Shown: positions 8,540-15,248, counted from the first letter of the stretch. The stretch: 25,697 bases of DNA from an uncultured Steroidobacter sp. (GCA_946478975.1 CAMLEO010000076.1:1-25697); one strand, 5' to 3'. Made by a program: numbers and translations. The notes: generated by a model not told the origin, from the letters alone.

Positions 8540-9115
8540 ATGTTTCGTCGATTCTCCACAATGATCTTTGCAGCGCTGGTGTGCGCGTCCGTGTTCGGCA
8601 GCGGCGTTGCGCTCAGCGATCCGCCGGATCACGCGAAAGCGCACGGCTGGCGCAAGAAGCACGATCCCCGTTACGTCGGCTACACCGGCGGAGGTTGGGA
8701 AGAAGACTATGGCGTGCGCCAAGGCTCGTGTAATCGCAAAGCCATCGGCACGGTGGTCGGCGCTGTTCTAGGCGGCGTGGTCGGCTCGCAAATCGGCGAT
8801 GGCGAGGGTCGCACCGTCGCGATCATTTTGGGATCGGTGCTCGGCGGCGTCATCGGGCGCGAGATCGGCAAAGACCTGGACGACGGCGATCGCGGCTGCA
8901 TCGGTCACGCGCTGGAGCTCGGTGAGATCGGCCGGCCGGTGCGCTGGATGAACGAAACCACCAATGTTTCTTATCTGGTCACGCCGCTCGCGGTCGACGC
9001 CAAAGATCCGAAGAACTGCCGCCGCTTCAAGCTGCAGGCATCGGCAGGCAAGAAGCAGGAATCGTCCAACGGCCGTGCCTGCCGCAACTCGGAAGGCGTT
9101 TGGAAAATGGGCTGA
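8540..9115 (+). CDS. Exported glycine-zipper 2TM domain protein
   Basis: The 191-residue product has a signal peptide (about 1-25, ending 'SGVALS'). Residues about 67-113 hold two glycine-zipper hairpins, 'GTVVGAVLGGVVGSQIG' and 'AIILGSVLGGVIGREIG', joined by 'DGEGRT'. This is the Rickettsia 17-kDa antigen / glycine-zipper 2TM pattern found in envelope proteins. The C-terminal part ('GRPVRWMNETTNVSYLVTP', then 'GRACRNSEGVWKMG') is the usual companion region. No lipobox is visible. The ATG at 8540 follows GAGGG at 8530-8534 and starts the signal peptide; the frame is open further upstream without signal character. The gene is convergent with bluB across a 12-bp hairpin. It is likely an outer-membrane or periplasmic structural protein. 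Confidence 0.85.
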   Translation: MFRRFSTMIFAALVCASVFGSGVALSDPPDHAKAHGWRKKHDPRYVGYTGGGWEEDYGVRQGSCNRKAIGTVVGAVLGGVVGSQIGDGEGRTVAIILGSVLGGVIGREIGKDLDDGDRGCIGHALELGEIGRPVRWMNETTNVSYLVTPLAVDAKDPKNCRRFKLQASAGKKQESSNGRACRNSEGVWKMG

Positions 9116-9123
9116 CGAACCAA

Positions 9124-9151
9124 CGGCGGAGTCACACCCGTGGCTCCGCCG
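9124..9151. terminator. Likely bidirectional terminator hairpin overlapping the bluB stop
   Basis: CGGCGGAG (9124-9131) pairs with CTCCGCCG (9144-9151), and the stem continues inward through one G-U wobble and three further pairs, giving about 12 bp around an ACCC tetraloop. It spans the bluB stop codon and follows the convergent glycine-zipper gene by eight bases. As at 5033-5061, there is no U tract. Confidence 0.55.
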
Positions 9152-9809
9152 CCTGCCAGCGATTGTGAAACACCAGCTCGTCCAACGAACGAACCCGCGC
9201 CCAGCCCGTGAGCTCCAGCATCGGCGCCGGATAAAACGCGTCGACGTGTCCGATACATAGCACCGCGACGGGCAGCGCCCCTGGCGGCATCGACAGCATC
9301 TTCGCCAGCGCAACCGGGTCGAACAACGACACCCAACCCATGCCGATTCCTTCGGCGCGCGCTGCCAGCCAGATGTTTTGAATGGCGCAGGCCACGGACG
9401 CCAGGTCCATCTCCGGCATCGTGCGACGACCGAATACATATTGCTCGCGCGCCTCGCAGAGCGCAGCGACCAGTAACTCGCCGCATTCGAGCACGCCCTG
9501 CACTTTCAAGCGCATGAACTCATCGCGCCGCTCGCCCAGCGCATCCGCCGTTCGCTGCCGCTCCTGCTCAACCAGGTCGTGAATCTTCACGCGCAGCTCG
9601 CGATCGGTGACGCGCACGAAGCGCCAGGGCTGCATCAATCCGACGCTCGGCGCGCGATGAGCCGCCTCCAGCAAACGTTGCAACGTGGCGGCGTCGACTG
9701 GATCCGACTTGAAGTGCCGCATATCGCGACGTTCGGCAATCGCGCGATACACGGCGTCGCGCTCAGCGTCGCTGAATCGAAGAGAAGATTCGCTCACGAA
9801 CCAGGACAT
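9132..9809 (-). CDS. bluB: 5,6-dimethylbenzimidazole synthase (BluB), nitroreductase fold
   Basis: BluB uses oxygen to break down reduced FMN to 5,6-dimethylbenzimidazole, the lower ligand of cobalamin. The 225-residue product has the nitroreductase-like start 'YRAIAERRDMRHF' and the BluB-type segments 'AAHRAPSVGLMQPWRFV', 'AIQNIWLAARAEGIGMGWVSLFDP' and 'LPVAVLCIGHVDAF'. The length is normal. The ATG at 9809 has AAGG directly before it, which is too close. An in-frame ATG at 9833 is an alternative but has no ribosome site. The gene follows the sulfotransferase by 31 bases on the same strand and may be cotranscribed. No other cobalamin gene is in the window, so a lone-ligand role or genes elsewhere must be assumed. 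Confidence 0.88.
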   Translation of the reverse strand: MSWFVSESSLRFSDAERDAVYRAIAERRDMRHFKSDPVDAATLQRLLEAAHRAPSVGLMQPWRFVRVTDRELRVKIHDLVEQERQRTADALGERRDEFMRLKVQGVLECGELLVAALCEAREQYVFGRRTMPEMDLASVACAIQNIWLAARAEGIGMGWVSLFDPVALAKMLSMPPGALPVAVLCIGHVDAFYPAPMLELTGWARVRSLDELVFHNRWQAAEPRV

Positions 9810-9840
9810 CCTTGCGGGTAACGAGGATGCCATTATGAAG

Positions 9841-10944
9841 TCACAGCCAGGGCGACTTGAACAGCAGGCGCACGCGCCGGCCGAATCGCAAGCCGAGATC
9901 GAGCGCCGTCGGCGACGGCGCCGGATTGCGCCGAACACGCAACGTCGCCTCCGCCAGCTTCTCCGAGACCGTGCACCACGCAGCCGTCGCCGCACCGAGC
10001 CCGATGTCAGCGTGCGAAGTTTCGGTCAGCAACCATCCCATGACGTTCTGATGAACGCGAGAGAAGTTCACGCGGCACTCGGTCTTGTGCGAGGGCATGG
10101 AGCAATCCTGGAAGTCGATCCGCAGCCCGGTGCGAGCGGCAATCGCATCCGAAGTGGTCGCCGCGTACTCGGAATCCGCCAGCTGATCGATGTCGACGAT
10201 CAGGTCAGCCTCGGGCAATGCATGCAGATACGACAGCGCGTAGACGGTTAGAAACACTCGATACGACAACTCGTCGTCGATCTTGCGGTAACGCGAGCGC
10301 ATGAACTTGAGCTGTTGTTTGAACGAGCCCTCGGGCGGCGTCGGCAGGTCGAGCGAGCGCGCGGCGTGAGCTGCCAGCGAACCTTCGGGCGCGAGCGCCA
10401 GAATCAGAAAGTGACACAGCTCGAAATACGCCGAGCCGGACCGTACTCGATACGAGCGGCACGACAGCCATTGCTGTAATGGATCGCGCATCAGCACGAC
10501 GTGAAAGCCGCGGAACTGTCGCTTGATTGCGCGCACGCGACCCAGCGATCGCGAGAACCCGAGCACCGCGTGATGCGACTGCCTCGCGGCGTGCGCAACC
10601 AGCAGTCCCAGGTAATCACGCTCGAACAGCGGCTCGTCGCGCTCCACGAAAAAGCGCCGGACAGCAAAGGTGTCCGAGAACATCGGCACACCGCGTTCGC
10701 CGATCAGCGACAAATATTCTGCCGCGTAAGGTCGATCGGGAGTTGGATGACGCGAGTCCCACGCGCTGGGCACATCTTTGAGAATGTCTGCCGGCGTGCA
10801 GTTCGCCAGCTTCTCGCTGAACGGCTCGTAGAACGCCGTGACGTCCGGCAGCTCGCGAAATTTGTTCCAGAGATAGGTGCTGCCGCAACGCCAGCCGCCG
10901 TGAAGAAAAATGCTGTGCGGACGAATCGTCTTTACATCGGCCAT
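9841..10944 (-). CDS. Sulfotransferase family protein
   Basis: The 367-residue product resembles PAPS-dependent sulfotransferases. The 5'-phosphosulfate loop is at 15-24 ('HGGWRCGSTYLW', matching the family's xxG-x-R-S/C-G-S/T-T pattern). The 3'-phosphate motif is at about 149-165 ('VVLMRDPLQQWLSCRSYR', R153 and S161). The middle and C-terminal parts are poorly conserved, so the acceptor (carbohydrate, peptide or small molecule) cannot be named. ATG 10944 is preferred to the TTG one codon earlier; GAGG lies about ten bases upstream. It reads away from the UBP zinc-finger gene across a 209-base gap with paired palindromes, and bluB follows it. No PAPS-synthesis genes are seen nearby. Confidence 0.78.
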   Translation of the reverse strand: MADVKTIRPHSIFLHGGWRCGSTYLWNKFRELPDVTAFYEPFSEKLANCTPADILKDVPSAWDSRHPTPDRPYAAEYLSLIGERGVPMFSDTFAVRRFFVERDEPLFERDYLGLLVAHAARQSHHAVLGFSRSLGRVRAIKRQFRGFHVVLMRDPLQQWLSCRSYRVRSGSAYFELCHFLILALAPEGSLAAHAARSLDLPTPPEGSFKQQLKFMRSRYRKIDDELSYRVFLTVYALSYLHALPEADLIVDIDQLADSEYAATTSDAIAARTGLRIDFQDCSMPSHKTECRVNFSRVHQNVMGWLLTETSHADIGLGAATAAWCTVSEKLAEATLRVRRNPAPSPTALDLGLRFGRRVRLLFKSPWL

Positions 10945-11001
10945 CAAGATTGCGCCTCGAACGTGTGCGCAATCAGTATTCGAACGCGGGCTGCCGGCAG
11001 G

Positions 11002-11022
11002 CGTAACGATTCGTAACGAACT
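11002..11022. promoter_or_regulatory. Operator-like repeat, copy 1
   Basis: Bases 11008-11022 read GATTCGTAACGAACT, matching 13 of 15 bases of the reverse complement of the perfect palindrome at 11071-11085. Within 11002-11019 the octamer CGTAACGA occurs twice as a direct repeat with a 10-base period, one DNA turn. It lies 64-78 bases upstream of the sulfotransferase start. Confidence 0.55.
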
Positions 11023-11070
11023 GTGACCGCGCGGCGCCGCGAGGCCCGAAATCCGTTATTTCACGGTGAC

Positions 11071-11085
11071 GATTCGTTACGAATC
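11071..11085. promoter_or_regulatory. Operator-like palindrome, copy 2
   Basis: GATTCGT-T-ACGAATC is a perfect 7-bp inverted repeat with one central base. It lies 69 bases upstream of the UBP zinc-finger start, just before the candidate promoter at 11095-11124. The spacing to copy 1 is 63 bases centre to centre. It has the form expected for a dimeric regulator site; the regulator is not in the window. Confidence 0.6.
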
Positions 11086-11094
11086 TTCACACAG

Positions 11095-11124
11095 CGGACA
11101 CGAAGCAGCGGCGTGCGCTATCCT
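11095..11124 (+). promoter_or_regulatory. Candidate sigma-70 promoter for the UBP zinc-finger gene
   Basis: CGGACA (11095-11100) and TATCCT (11119-11124) are separated by 18 bases, with four of six consensus matches in each box. The palindrome at 11071-11085 would lie just upstream of the -35 box, a place suited to an activator. Confidence 0.35.
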
Positions 11125-11153
11125 CGTTCATCTCGAATTCGCAGGAGCCCGCC

Positions 11154-11441
11154 ATGTCATGTCATCACGTCGCGCATCTGAAGCCGCAGCCGCCGAAAAC
11201 GCCGGAAGGCTGCGAGGAATGTTTGAAGATCGGCAGCGGCTGGGTTCACCTGCGTCTGTGCCTGAGCTGCGGTCACGTGGGCTGTTGTGACAGCTCGCCG
11301 AACCGCCACGCCTCCAAGCACTTTCAGCAAACCAAACACCCGGTGATGACGTCGCTGGAACCCGACGAGCGCTGGGCGTGGTGTTTCGTCGACGACGAAT
11401 CGGACGATGTGCCGGCCGCGGCTCTGCCCTACTTACGCTGA
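11154..11441 (+). CDS. Stand-alone UBP-type zinc-finger protein
   Basis: This 95-residue protein is almost entirely one ZnF-UBP domain, known in eukaryotes (USP5, HDAC6, BRAP) for binding the free C-terminus of ubiquitin. The zinc ligands fit closely: C20-x2-C23-x12-C36-x2-C39-x4-C44 followed by H52-x3-H56-x5-H62. An N-terminal C3-x-H5 also matches the extra zinc pair of the HDAC6/BRAP type. Trp74 and Trp76 in 'RWAWCF' lie where the domain usually has aromatic residues. Many bacteria encode such small proteins, but their ligand is unknown. A clear AGGAG site (11143-11147) lies six bases before the ATG. The gene overlaps the convergent yihG-like gene by nine bases. Confidence 0.88.
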   Translation: MSCHHVAHLKPQPPKTPEGCEECLKIGSGWVHLRLCLSCGHVGCCDSSPNRHASKHFQQTKHPVMTSLEPDERWAWCFVDDESDDVPAAALPYLR

Positions 11442-12323
11442 AGCAGGCCGCGCCATCAGCGCTGCGATGGTGCGATCCTTGTCCGCCCACAGCTCGTTCA
11501 GCCAGCGCTGCATGCGTTCGCGAAACGCCGGATCGTTCTGATAATCGCCGCTGAGCAGCTCGGCGGGGATCGGCCGTTCACGAATGCTCACTCGCACTTC
11601 GCGCACGCGATTGGCGAACAGATCGAACATCGTGGGACGGCCGGTCGGATAAACGATCGTCACATCCAGGATGGAATGCAGCGCGCGGCCCATCGCATCG
11701 AGCACGAAGGCGATGCCGCCGGCCTTGGGCTTCAGCAGATGCGTGAACGGCGACTCCTGCTTGTCGTGCTTGTCGCGCGTGAAGCGCGTTCCTTCCACGA
11801 AGTTCATGATCGCGACCGGGATGTGCATGAACTTGGCGCACGCCCGGCGCGTGGCCGCGATGTCACGACCGGCGAGCTCCGGACGCTTCTCCAGCTGCTC
11901 GCGCGAGTAACGCTTCATGAACGGAAAATCCAGCGCCCACCAGGCGACGCCCAGCAGCGGCACCCAGAACAGCTGGCTCTTCAGGAAAAAGCGCAACAAC
12001 GGCACGCGCCGGTTCAGCGCTGCCTGCAGGACGGGAATATCGACCCAGGTCTGATGATTGGCGACCACAAGGTAATGACCGCGGGCCTGTAAATTCGCAT
12101 CGATATCGACCTGGAAGCGCGTGCGCGTGAACCAGCGGATCAGGGTGGTATTGACGCTGATCCAGCTGGCGGCGATCGCCATCAACACTGAATCGCAGGC
12201 CCGCCGGAAGGCTCGCAGCGGCAGCGCCGCCTTCAGCAACGCCGCCAGCATCAACGGCGGGACATGCAGCAGTGTGTTCGTCGCCAGCAAGAGCATGCCG
12301 AACGCAATTCGTAACCAGCTCAT
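11433..12323 (-). CDS. yihG: YihG-like lysophospholipid acyltransferase (PlsC/LPLAT family)
   Basis: This membrane acyltransferase would transfer acyl groups to lysophosphatidic acid or another lysophospholipid at the inner membrane. The 296-residue product has one or two N-terminal membrane segments (about 5-30 and 45-62), the catalytic HX4D box (H90 and D95 in 'NHQTWVD') and the substrate motif 'FVEGTRF' at about 175-181. 'FLKSQLFWVPLLGVAWWALD' and 'FPFMKRYSREQLEKRPE' match E. coli YihG closely, as do the length and the 'WLNELWADKDRTI' end. ATG 12323 fits the YihG start, although AGGTGG is very close to it. The frame is open upstream, but that part overlaps the divergent DUF4159 gene and has no family resemblance. 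Confidence 0.88.
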   Translation of the reverse strand: MSWLRIAFGMLLLATNTLLHVPPLMLAALLKAALPLRAFRRACDSVLMAIAASWISVNTTLIRWFTRTRFQVDIDANLQARGHYLVVANHQTWVDIPVLQAALNRRVPLLRFFLKSQLFWVPLLGVAWWALDFPFMKRYSREQLEKRPELAGRDIAATRRACAKFMHIPVAIMNFVEGTRFTRDKHDKQESPFTHLLKPKAGGIAFVLDAMGRALHSILDVTIVYPTGRPTMFDLFANRVREVRVSIRERPIPAELLSGDYQNDPAFRERMQRWLNELWADKDRTIAALMARPASA

Positions 12324-12371
12324 CCACCTGGAACTCGCAACCGCCCGGACTTCCAGGCGCGCGCAGCATAC

Positions 12372-12439
12372 CTGCATGCAGCCCCGGCATGTACCGTGGA
12401 TCCCGATCTGTCCTACGTCGGTCATGCACCCATTGCATG
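12372..12439. repeat. TGCATG-type palindromes in a divergent gap
   Basis: CTGCATGCAG (12372-12381) is a perfect 10-bp palindrome. Further along, CATGCA (12423-12428) and TGCATG (12434-12439) form a perfect 6-bp inverted repeat around five bases. Both lie in the 145-base gap between the yihG-like and DUF4159 genes and could be regulator sites for either. Confidence 0.35.
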
Positions 12440-12468
12440 AAGCGCCGGAATGATGCGATGTTGATCGC

Positions 12469-13239
12469 ATGCGCGGCCGCTTGCGTAACGCACTCCTTCG
12501 CCTGAGCCGGTCGATGGCGCTGTTGGCCATCCCCATCGCGGCGCTGTGCTCGGACTCGAACACCACCGGCCAGCCCAGCCCCACGTCCGAATTCCAGTTC
12601 GTGCGCCTGATCTACACCGGCGCCACGTTGTTCGGCGGCCGCGAGCGCTGGCTCACCGACTGGCCGGAAGCCGAGCAGCACCTGGTCGGCGGCATCAAGC
12701 GCCTGACCCGCATCGACACTGCGCCGGAGGGCCGCTTCCTCAACATCATGGACGACGCGCTGTTCGACTACCCGTGGATCTACGCAGTCGAAGTCGGCAA
12801 CTGGATCTTGAGCGACGAGGAAGCGGCACGGCTGCGCGAATATCTTCTGCGGGGCGGGTTCCTGGTGGTGGACGACTTTCACGGCACGTTGGAATGGGCC
12901 GCGTTCATGCAAGGCATGCATCGCATCTTTCCGGATCGCGCCGTGGTCGAGCTGCCGCCGCAGGAAACAATCTTCCACGTCGCGTACGACCTGGACGAGC
13001 ACATCCAGATCCCCGGCATTCAATCGCTGTACAGCGGGCACAACTACGAGAAGGACGGCTACGTGCCGCACTATCGCGGCATCTACGACGACGACGGCCG
13101 CCTGATGGTGATGATCAATTTCAACATGGATCTCGGCGACGCCTGGGAGCACGCCGACGTGCCCGAGTACTCGCTGCTATACACGACCCGCGCGTACAAA
13201 TACGCTATCAACTACATTTTGTACTCGATGACTCACTAG
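12469..13239 (+). CDS. Exported DUF4159 domain protein
   Basis: The 256-residue product has a basic N-terminus and hydrophobic core (about 1-27; 'SMALLAIPIAALC'), so it is probably exported. The residue before the cysteine is leucine, so a lipobox is doubtful. The DUF4159 domain covers about 43-250: 'FQFVRLIYTG', 'WLTDWPEAEQHLVGGIKRLT', 'LFDYPWIYAVEVGNW', the 'LREYLLRGGFLVVDDFHG' segment, and a C-terminal 'YKYAINYILYSMTH'. DUF4159 proteins have a class-I glutamine-amidotransferase-like look and are often near MoxR/VWA gene sets, which are absent here. The function is unknown. The ATG at 12469 is the only good in-frame start and has a weak ribosome site. A hairpin follows the stop. Confidence 0.85.
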   Translation: MRGRLRNALLRLSRSMALLAIPIAALCSDSNTTGQPSPTSEFQFVRLIYTGATLFGGRERWLTDWPEAEQHLVGGIKRLTRIDTAPEGRFLNIMDDALFDYPWIYAVEVGNWILSDEEAARLREYLLRGGFLVVDDFHGTLEWAAFMQGMHRIFPDRAVVELPPQETIFHVAYDLDEHIQIPGIQSLYSGHNYEKDGYVPHYRGIYDDDGRLMVMINFNMDLGDAWEHADVPEYSLLYTTRAYKYAINYILYSMTH

Positions 13240-13243
13240 CCCG

Positions 13244-13265
13244 GGCAAAAGTCACGCCTTTTGCC
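13244..13265 (+). terminator. Hairpin after the DUF4159 gene, possible terminator
   Basis: GGCAAAAG (13244-13251) and CTTTTGCC (13258-13265) form a perfect 8-bp stem with a six-base loop, four bases after the stop. No U tract follows. It could end or stabilise the DUF4159 message. Confidence 0.45.
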
Positions 13266-13272
13266 GAGCGTT

Positions 13273-13299
13273 GTCGAAAGGGCCTCGGCCGCTTTCGAC
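13273..13299 (+). repeat. Hairpin directly upstream of the elaA ribosome site
   Basis: GTCGAAAG (13273-13280) pairs perfectly with CTTTCGAC (13292-13299) around an 11-base GC-rich loop. The stem ends two bases before the AAAGGA site (13302-13307) of elaA. It would leave the ribosome site exposed and could act as a 5' leader or mRNA stability element. Confidence 0.45.
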
Positions 13300-13311
13300 G
13301 AAAAGGAAACC

Positions 13312-13776
13312 ATGCCCATCGAATGGCAGTGGCGCCGCTACGGCGAGCTCACATCCTCAGAAATTTACGTCATTTTCGCCGCGCGCCAGGCAGTGTTCGT
13401 GGTTGAGCAGAACTCCGTGTACCTGGACATGGACGGCAAGGATCTGGACGCGTGGCACCTGATCGCGTGGTCCGGCAAAGAAGTGGCGGCCTATCTGCGC
13501 CTGCTCGCGCCCGGTGTGAGCTATCCCGAGCCGTCGCTGGGGCGCATTCTCACCACCAAGATCGGGCGTGGCAGTGGCTTGGGTCGCGAGCTGGTTGCAC
13601 GCGGCCTGCAGCGAATGCATGACTTGTATCCCACGCTGCCGATTCGCATCGGCGCGCAGGCGCATCTACAAAAGTTTTATGGATCGTTTGGATTCGTGCC
13701 GGCGTCCGAGCCGTATATCGAAGACGGCATTCCCCACATCGAAATGCGTCGCGAGGCCGGGCCCGTCAATCCATGA
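13312..13776 (+). CDS. elaA: ElaA family GNAT acetyltransferase
   Basis: The 154-residue product aligns by eye with E. coli ElaA (153 residues) over its whole length. Shared blocks are 'RQAVFVVEQNSVYLDMDGKDLD' at the start, the acetyl-CoA loop in 'IGRGSGLGRELVARGL', and the ElaA hallmark 'GAQAHLQKFYGSFGFVP' with 'EDGIPHIEM' at the end. ElaA is a predicted N-acetyltransferase whose physiological acceptor is not established. The ATG at 13312 is chosen because of AAAGGA five bases upstream; an upstream in-frame ATG would put the hairpin at 13273-13299 inside the gene. The last 11 bases overlap the convergent usher-like gene. Confidence 0.93.
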   Translation: MPIEWQWRRYGELTSSEIYVIFAARQAVFVVEQNSVYLDMDGKDLDAWHLIAWSGKEVAAYLRLLAPGVSYPEPSLGRILTTKIGRGSGLGRELVARGLQRMHDLYPTLPIRIGAQAHLQKFYGSFGFVPASEPYIEDGIPHIEMRREAGPVNP

Positions 13777-15055
13777 CGGCGCGGCTGGGCGGCAGCTGCA
13801 AGTCGAACTCGTCGATCGTGGGGCGTGTCGGGCGGCTGGCACCGAACGGGCGCTTATAAGAAATAAACAGCGACGAGCCGAAGTTATCTTCGAGCGAATG
13901 GCCCGCGCTCATGGACATCGTGCCGCGGCCCACACCCATGCTCTGTTGAATCGCGATCAAGTTGGTGCGTTCACGCGCCCAAGTCGTTTGAGTCGCGTAC
14001 GCCACTGACAGGCTCGCTCGTTCCGTCATGTTGACGCCGACACTGGCGAGATCCCGTTGCATGATGGGATCGCTGAGCGCGACGCTGCCGATGTCACGAA
14101 ACTCGCGGCTCTGAAAGCGAGAGCGCAGCATCACGTTGAACATCGAGTTGTTGTGATCGAAGCCGACTTTGGACATCCAGCCGGTGGTGCCGTTCTCCGC
14201 GTTGCTTTGGGCAAAGGCGACCGATGCCGTGCCGAGCGGACCGATGCGTCGAGCGATGCCAAAGCCGAGCGCGGCGACTTGATCGGCGAGGTATTCGCCA
14301 TGGCCTTCGATCGTAAAGCCCAGCGGCGCGCTGCACGCGACCGTCGTGTTAGCAAACATCGGCCCGTATTCATTGCTGGTGAGCGCGTAGTCTTCGCGCA
14401 CTTTGCCGAAGCCCACCGAGAAATCCGCGCAGCCTTCCTGCACCAGGCGCGTGCCCGCGATCATCGGCCCGGCAATCGATTGCGAGTGACCGAGCGCATC
14501 CTTCACCGCGAGGTTCCAACCTTCCCCGCCGGAGGGCAACGAACGATCCACGGACAAATTGCGCTGACTGAGGCTGGTGCCCGCCTGGCCCGCGGACGCA
14601 AACAATGCATCGGCGACAGTCGGCAGCACAGCCATGCCGGAAGCGGCGAGCTGGCCGGAGTCGATCACGTCATCGCGCGTGTGGCTGCTGGTGCCGAACT
14701 GCATGCCGCCATAGCGGACGCTCGTGCCCCACATGCCGACGCTGCTCACCGAATCGCCGACGCGCAGGCTCTCGTCCCCCAGGTTCTGGGTGTACGAAGA
14801 CTGCAAGCGCGTGAGAGTGTCCACCTGCGGCTCGCCGGGTTTGAGCGTGGCCGAGAAGCTGTAATCGACCTTGCCGGCATCGCTCAGCACCTGGGCGTTG
14901 ACGGAGGAATAGGCAGGATTGAGGGAGCTGGCGCGGATCGCGACCGTTTCGGGCTCGCTCACGGTCGGAACGGCGCAGGCGCTGATGCCCACCAGGCCCG
15001 CGAGGGCCAGCACCGGAAGCAGAATTTTTTGTGTCGGTAGCGTCGTCGCTGTCAT
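13766..15055 (-). CDS. Shortened fimbrial-usher-like beta-barrel lipoprotein
   Basis: The 429-residue product starts with a lipoprotein signal (lipobox ISAC, about residues 24-27). The rest resembles the middle of FimD/PapC-type ushers, especially those of spore-coat-U-like pilus systems. 'LRVGDSVSSVGMWGTSVRYG' matches the usher strand before the plug. 'WNLAVKDALGHSQSIAGPMI' resembles the end of the plug. 'GCADFSVGFGKVREDY' and 'FQSREFRDIGSVA' match later barrel strands. Full ushers have about 750-900 residues; the N-terminal chaperone-subunit domain and the C-terminal part are missing, but the frame is intact. No pilin or chaperone gene is nearby. A GAGGGG stretch lies 13 bases before the ATG, a rather long spacing. 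It may be a repurposed small barrel. Confidence 0.72.
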   Translation of the reverse strand: MTATTLPTQKILLPVLALAGLVGISACAVPTVSEPETVAIRASSLNPAYSSVNAQVLSDAGKVDYSFSATLKPGEPQVDTLTRLQSSYTQNLGDESLRVGDSVSSVGMWGTSVRYGGMQFGTSSHTRDDVIDSGQLAASGMAVLPTVADALFASAGQAGTSLSQRNLSVDRSLPSGGEGWNLAVKDALGHSQSIAGPMIAGTRLVQEGCADFSVGFGKVREDYALTSNEYGPMFANTTVACSAPLGFTIEGHGEYLADQVAALGFGIARRIGPLGTASVAFAQSNAENGTTGWMSKVGFDHNNSMFNVMLRSRFQSREFRDIGSVALSDPIMQRDLASVGVNMTERASLSVAYATQTTWARERTNLIAIQQSMGVGRGTMSMSAGHSLEDNFGSSLFISYKRPFGASRPTRPTIDEFDLQLPPSRAVMD

Positions 15056-15150
15056 CAGTAAAATCAGTCCCCTCGAAAGCCGCAGGCAAGGACCCGGGTG
15101 CATGAACGGGCGCCATTGCCCTGAAGCTCGGGACGGAGTCTAGCAATCCT

Positions 15151-15175
15151 GGTCGCGTTGAACATAAGCGCGACC
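15151..15175. promoter_or_regulatory. Inverted repeat in the usher-like/sigma divergent gap
   Basis: GGTCGCG (15151-15157) and CGCGACC (15169-15175) are perfect 7-bp arms around an 11-base AT-richer centre, in the 193 bases between the usher-like and sigma starts. It may be an operator. I searched this gap for an ECF-type autoregulated promoter: a GAAC at 15160-15163 has a GTCT at 15187, but the 23-base spacer is too long. Confidence 0.35.
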
Positions 15176-15248
15176 CTGAAGGGGCTGTCTGCCCGGCGTA
15201 ACTTCTCGGGCGATCCGGTGTTCTTGGGCTAAACGACACACAACCACC

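Noticed and set aside
11863..13152. A 429-codon open frame on the minus strand
   Set aside because: It lies antisense to the DUF4159 gene and out of frame with the yihG-like gene; both of those have clear family patterns, whereas this translation is low-complexity and has no motif.
14057..15040. A 327-codon open frame on the plus strand
   Set aside because: It is antisense to the usher-like gene. The composition is rich in His, Arg and Ala, as expected of shadow frames in GC-rich DNA.
15160..15190. ECF-type promoter GAAC...GTCT before the sigma gene
   Set aside because: The 23-base spacer is too long for ECF promoters, which need about 16-17.
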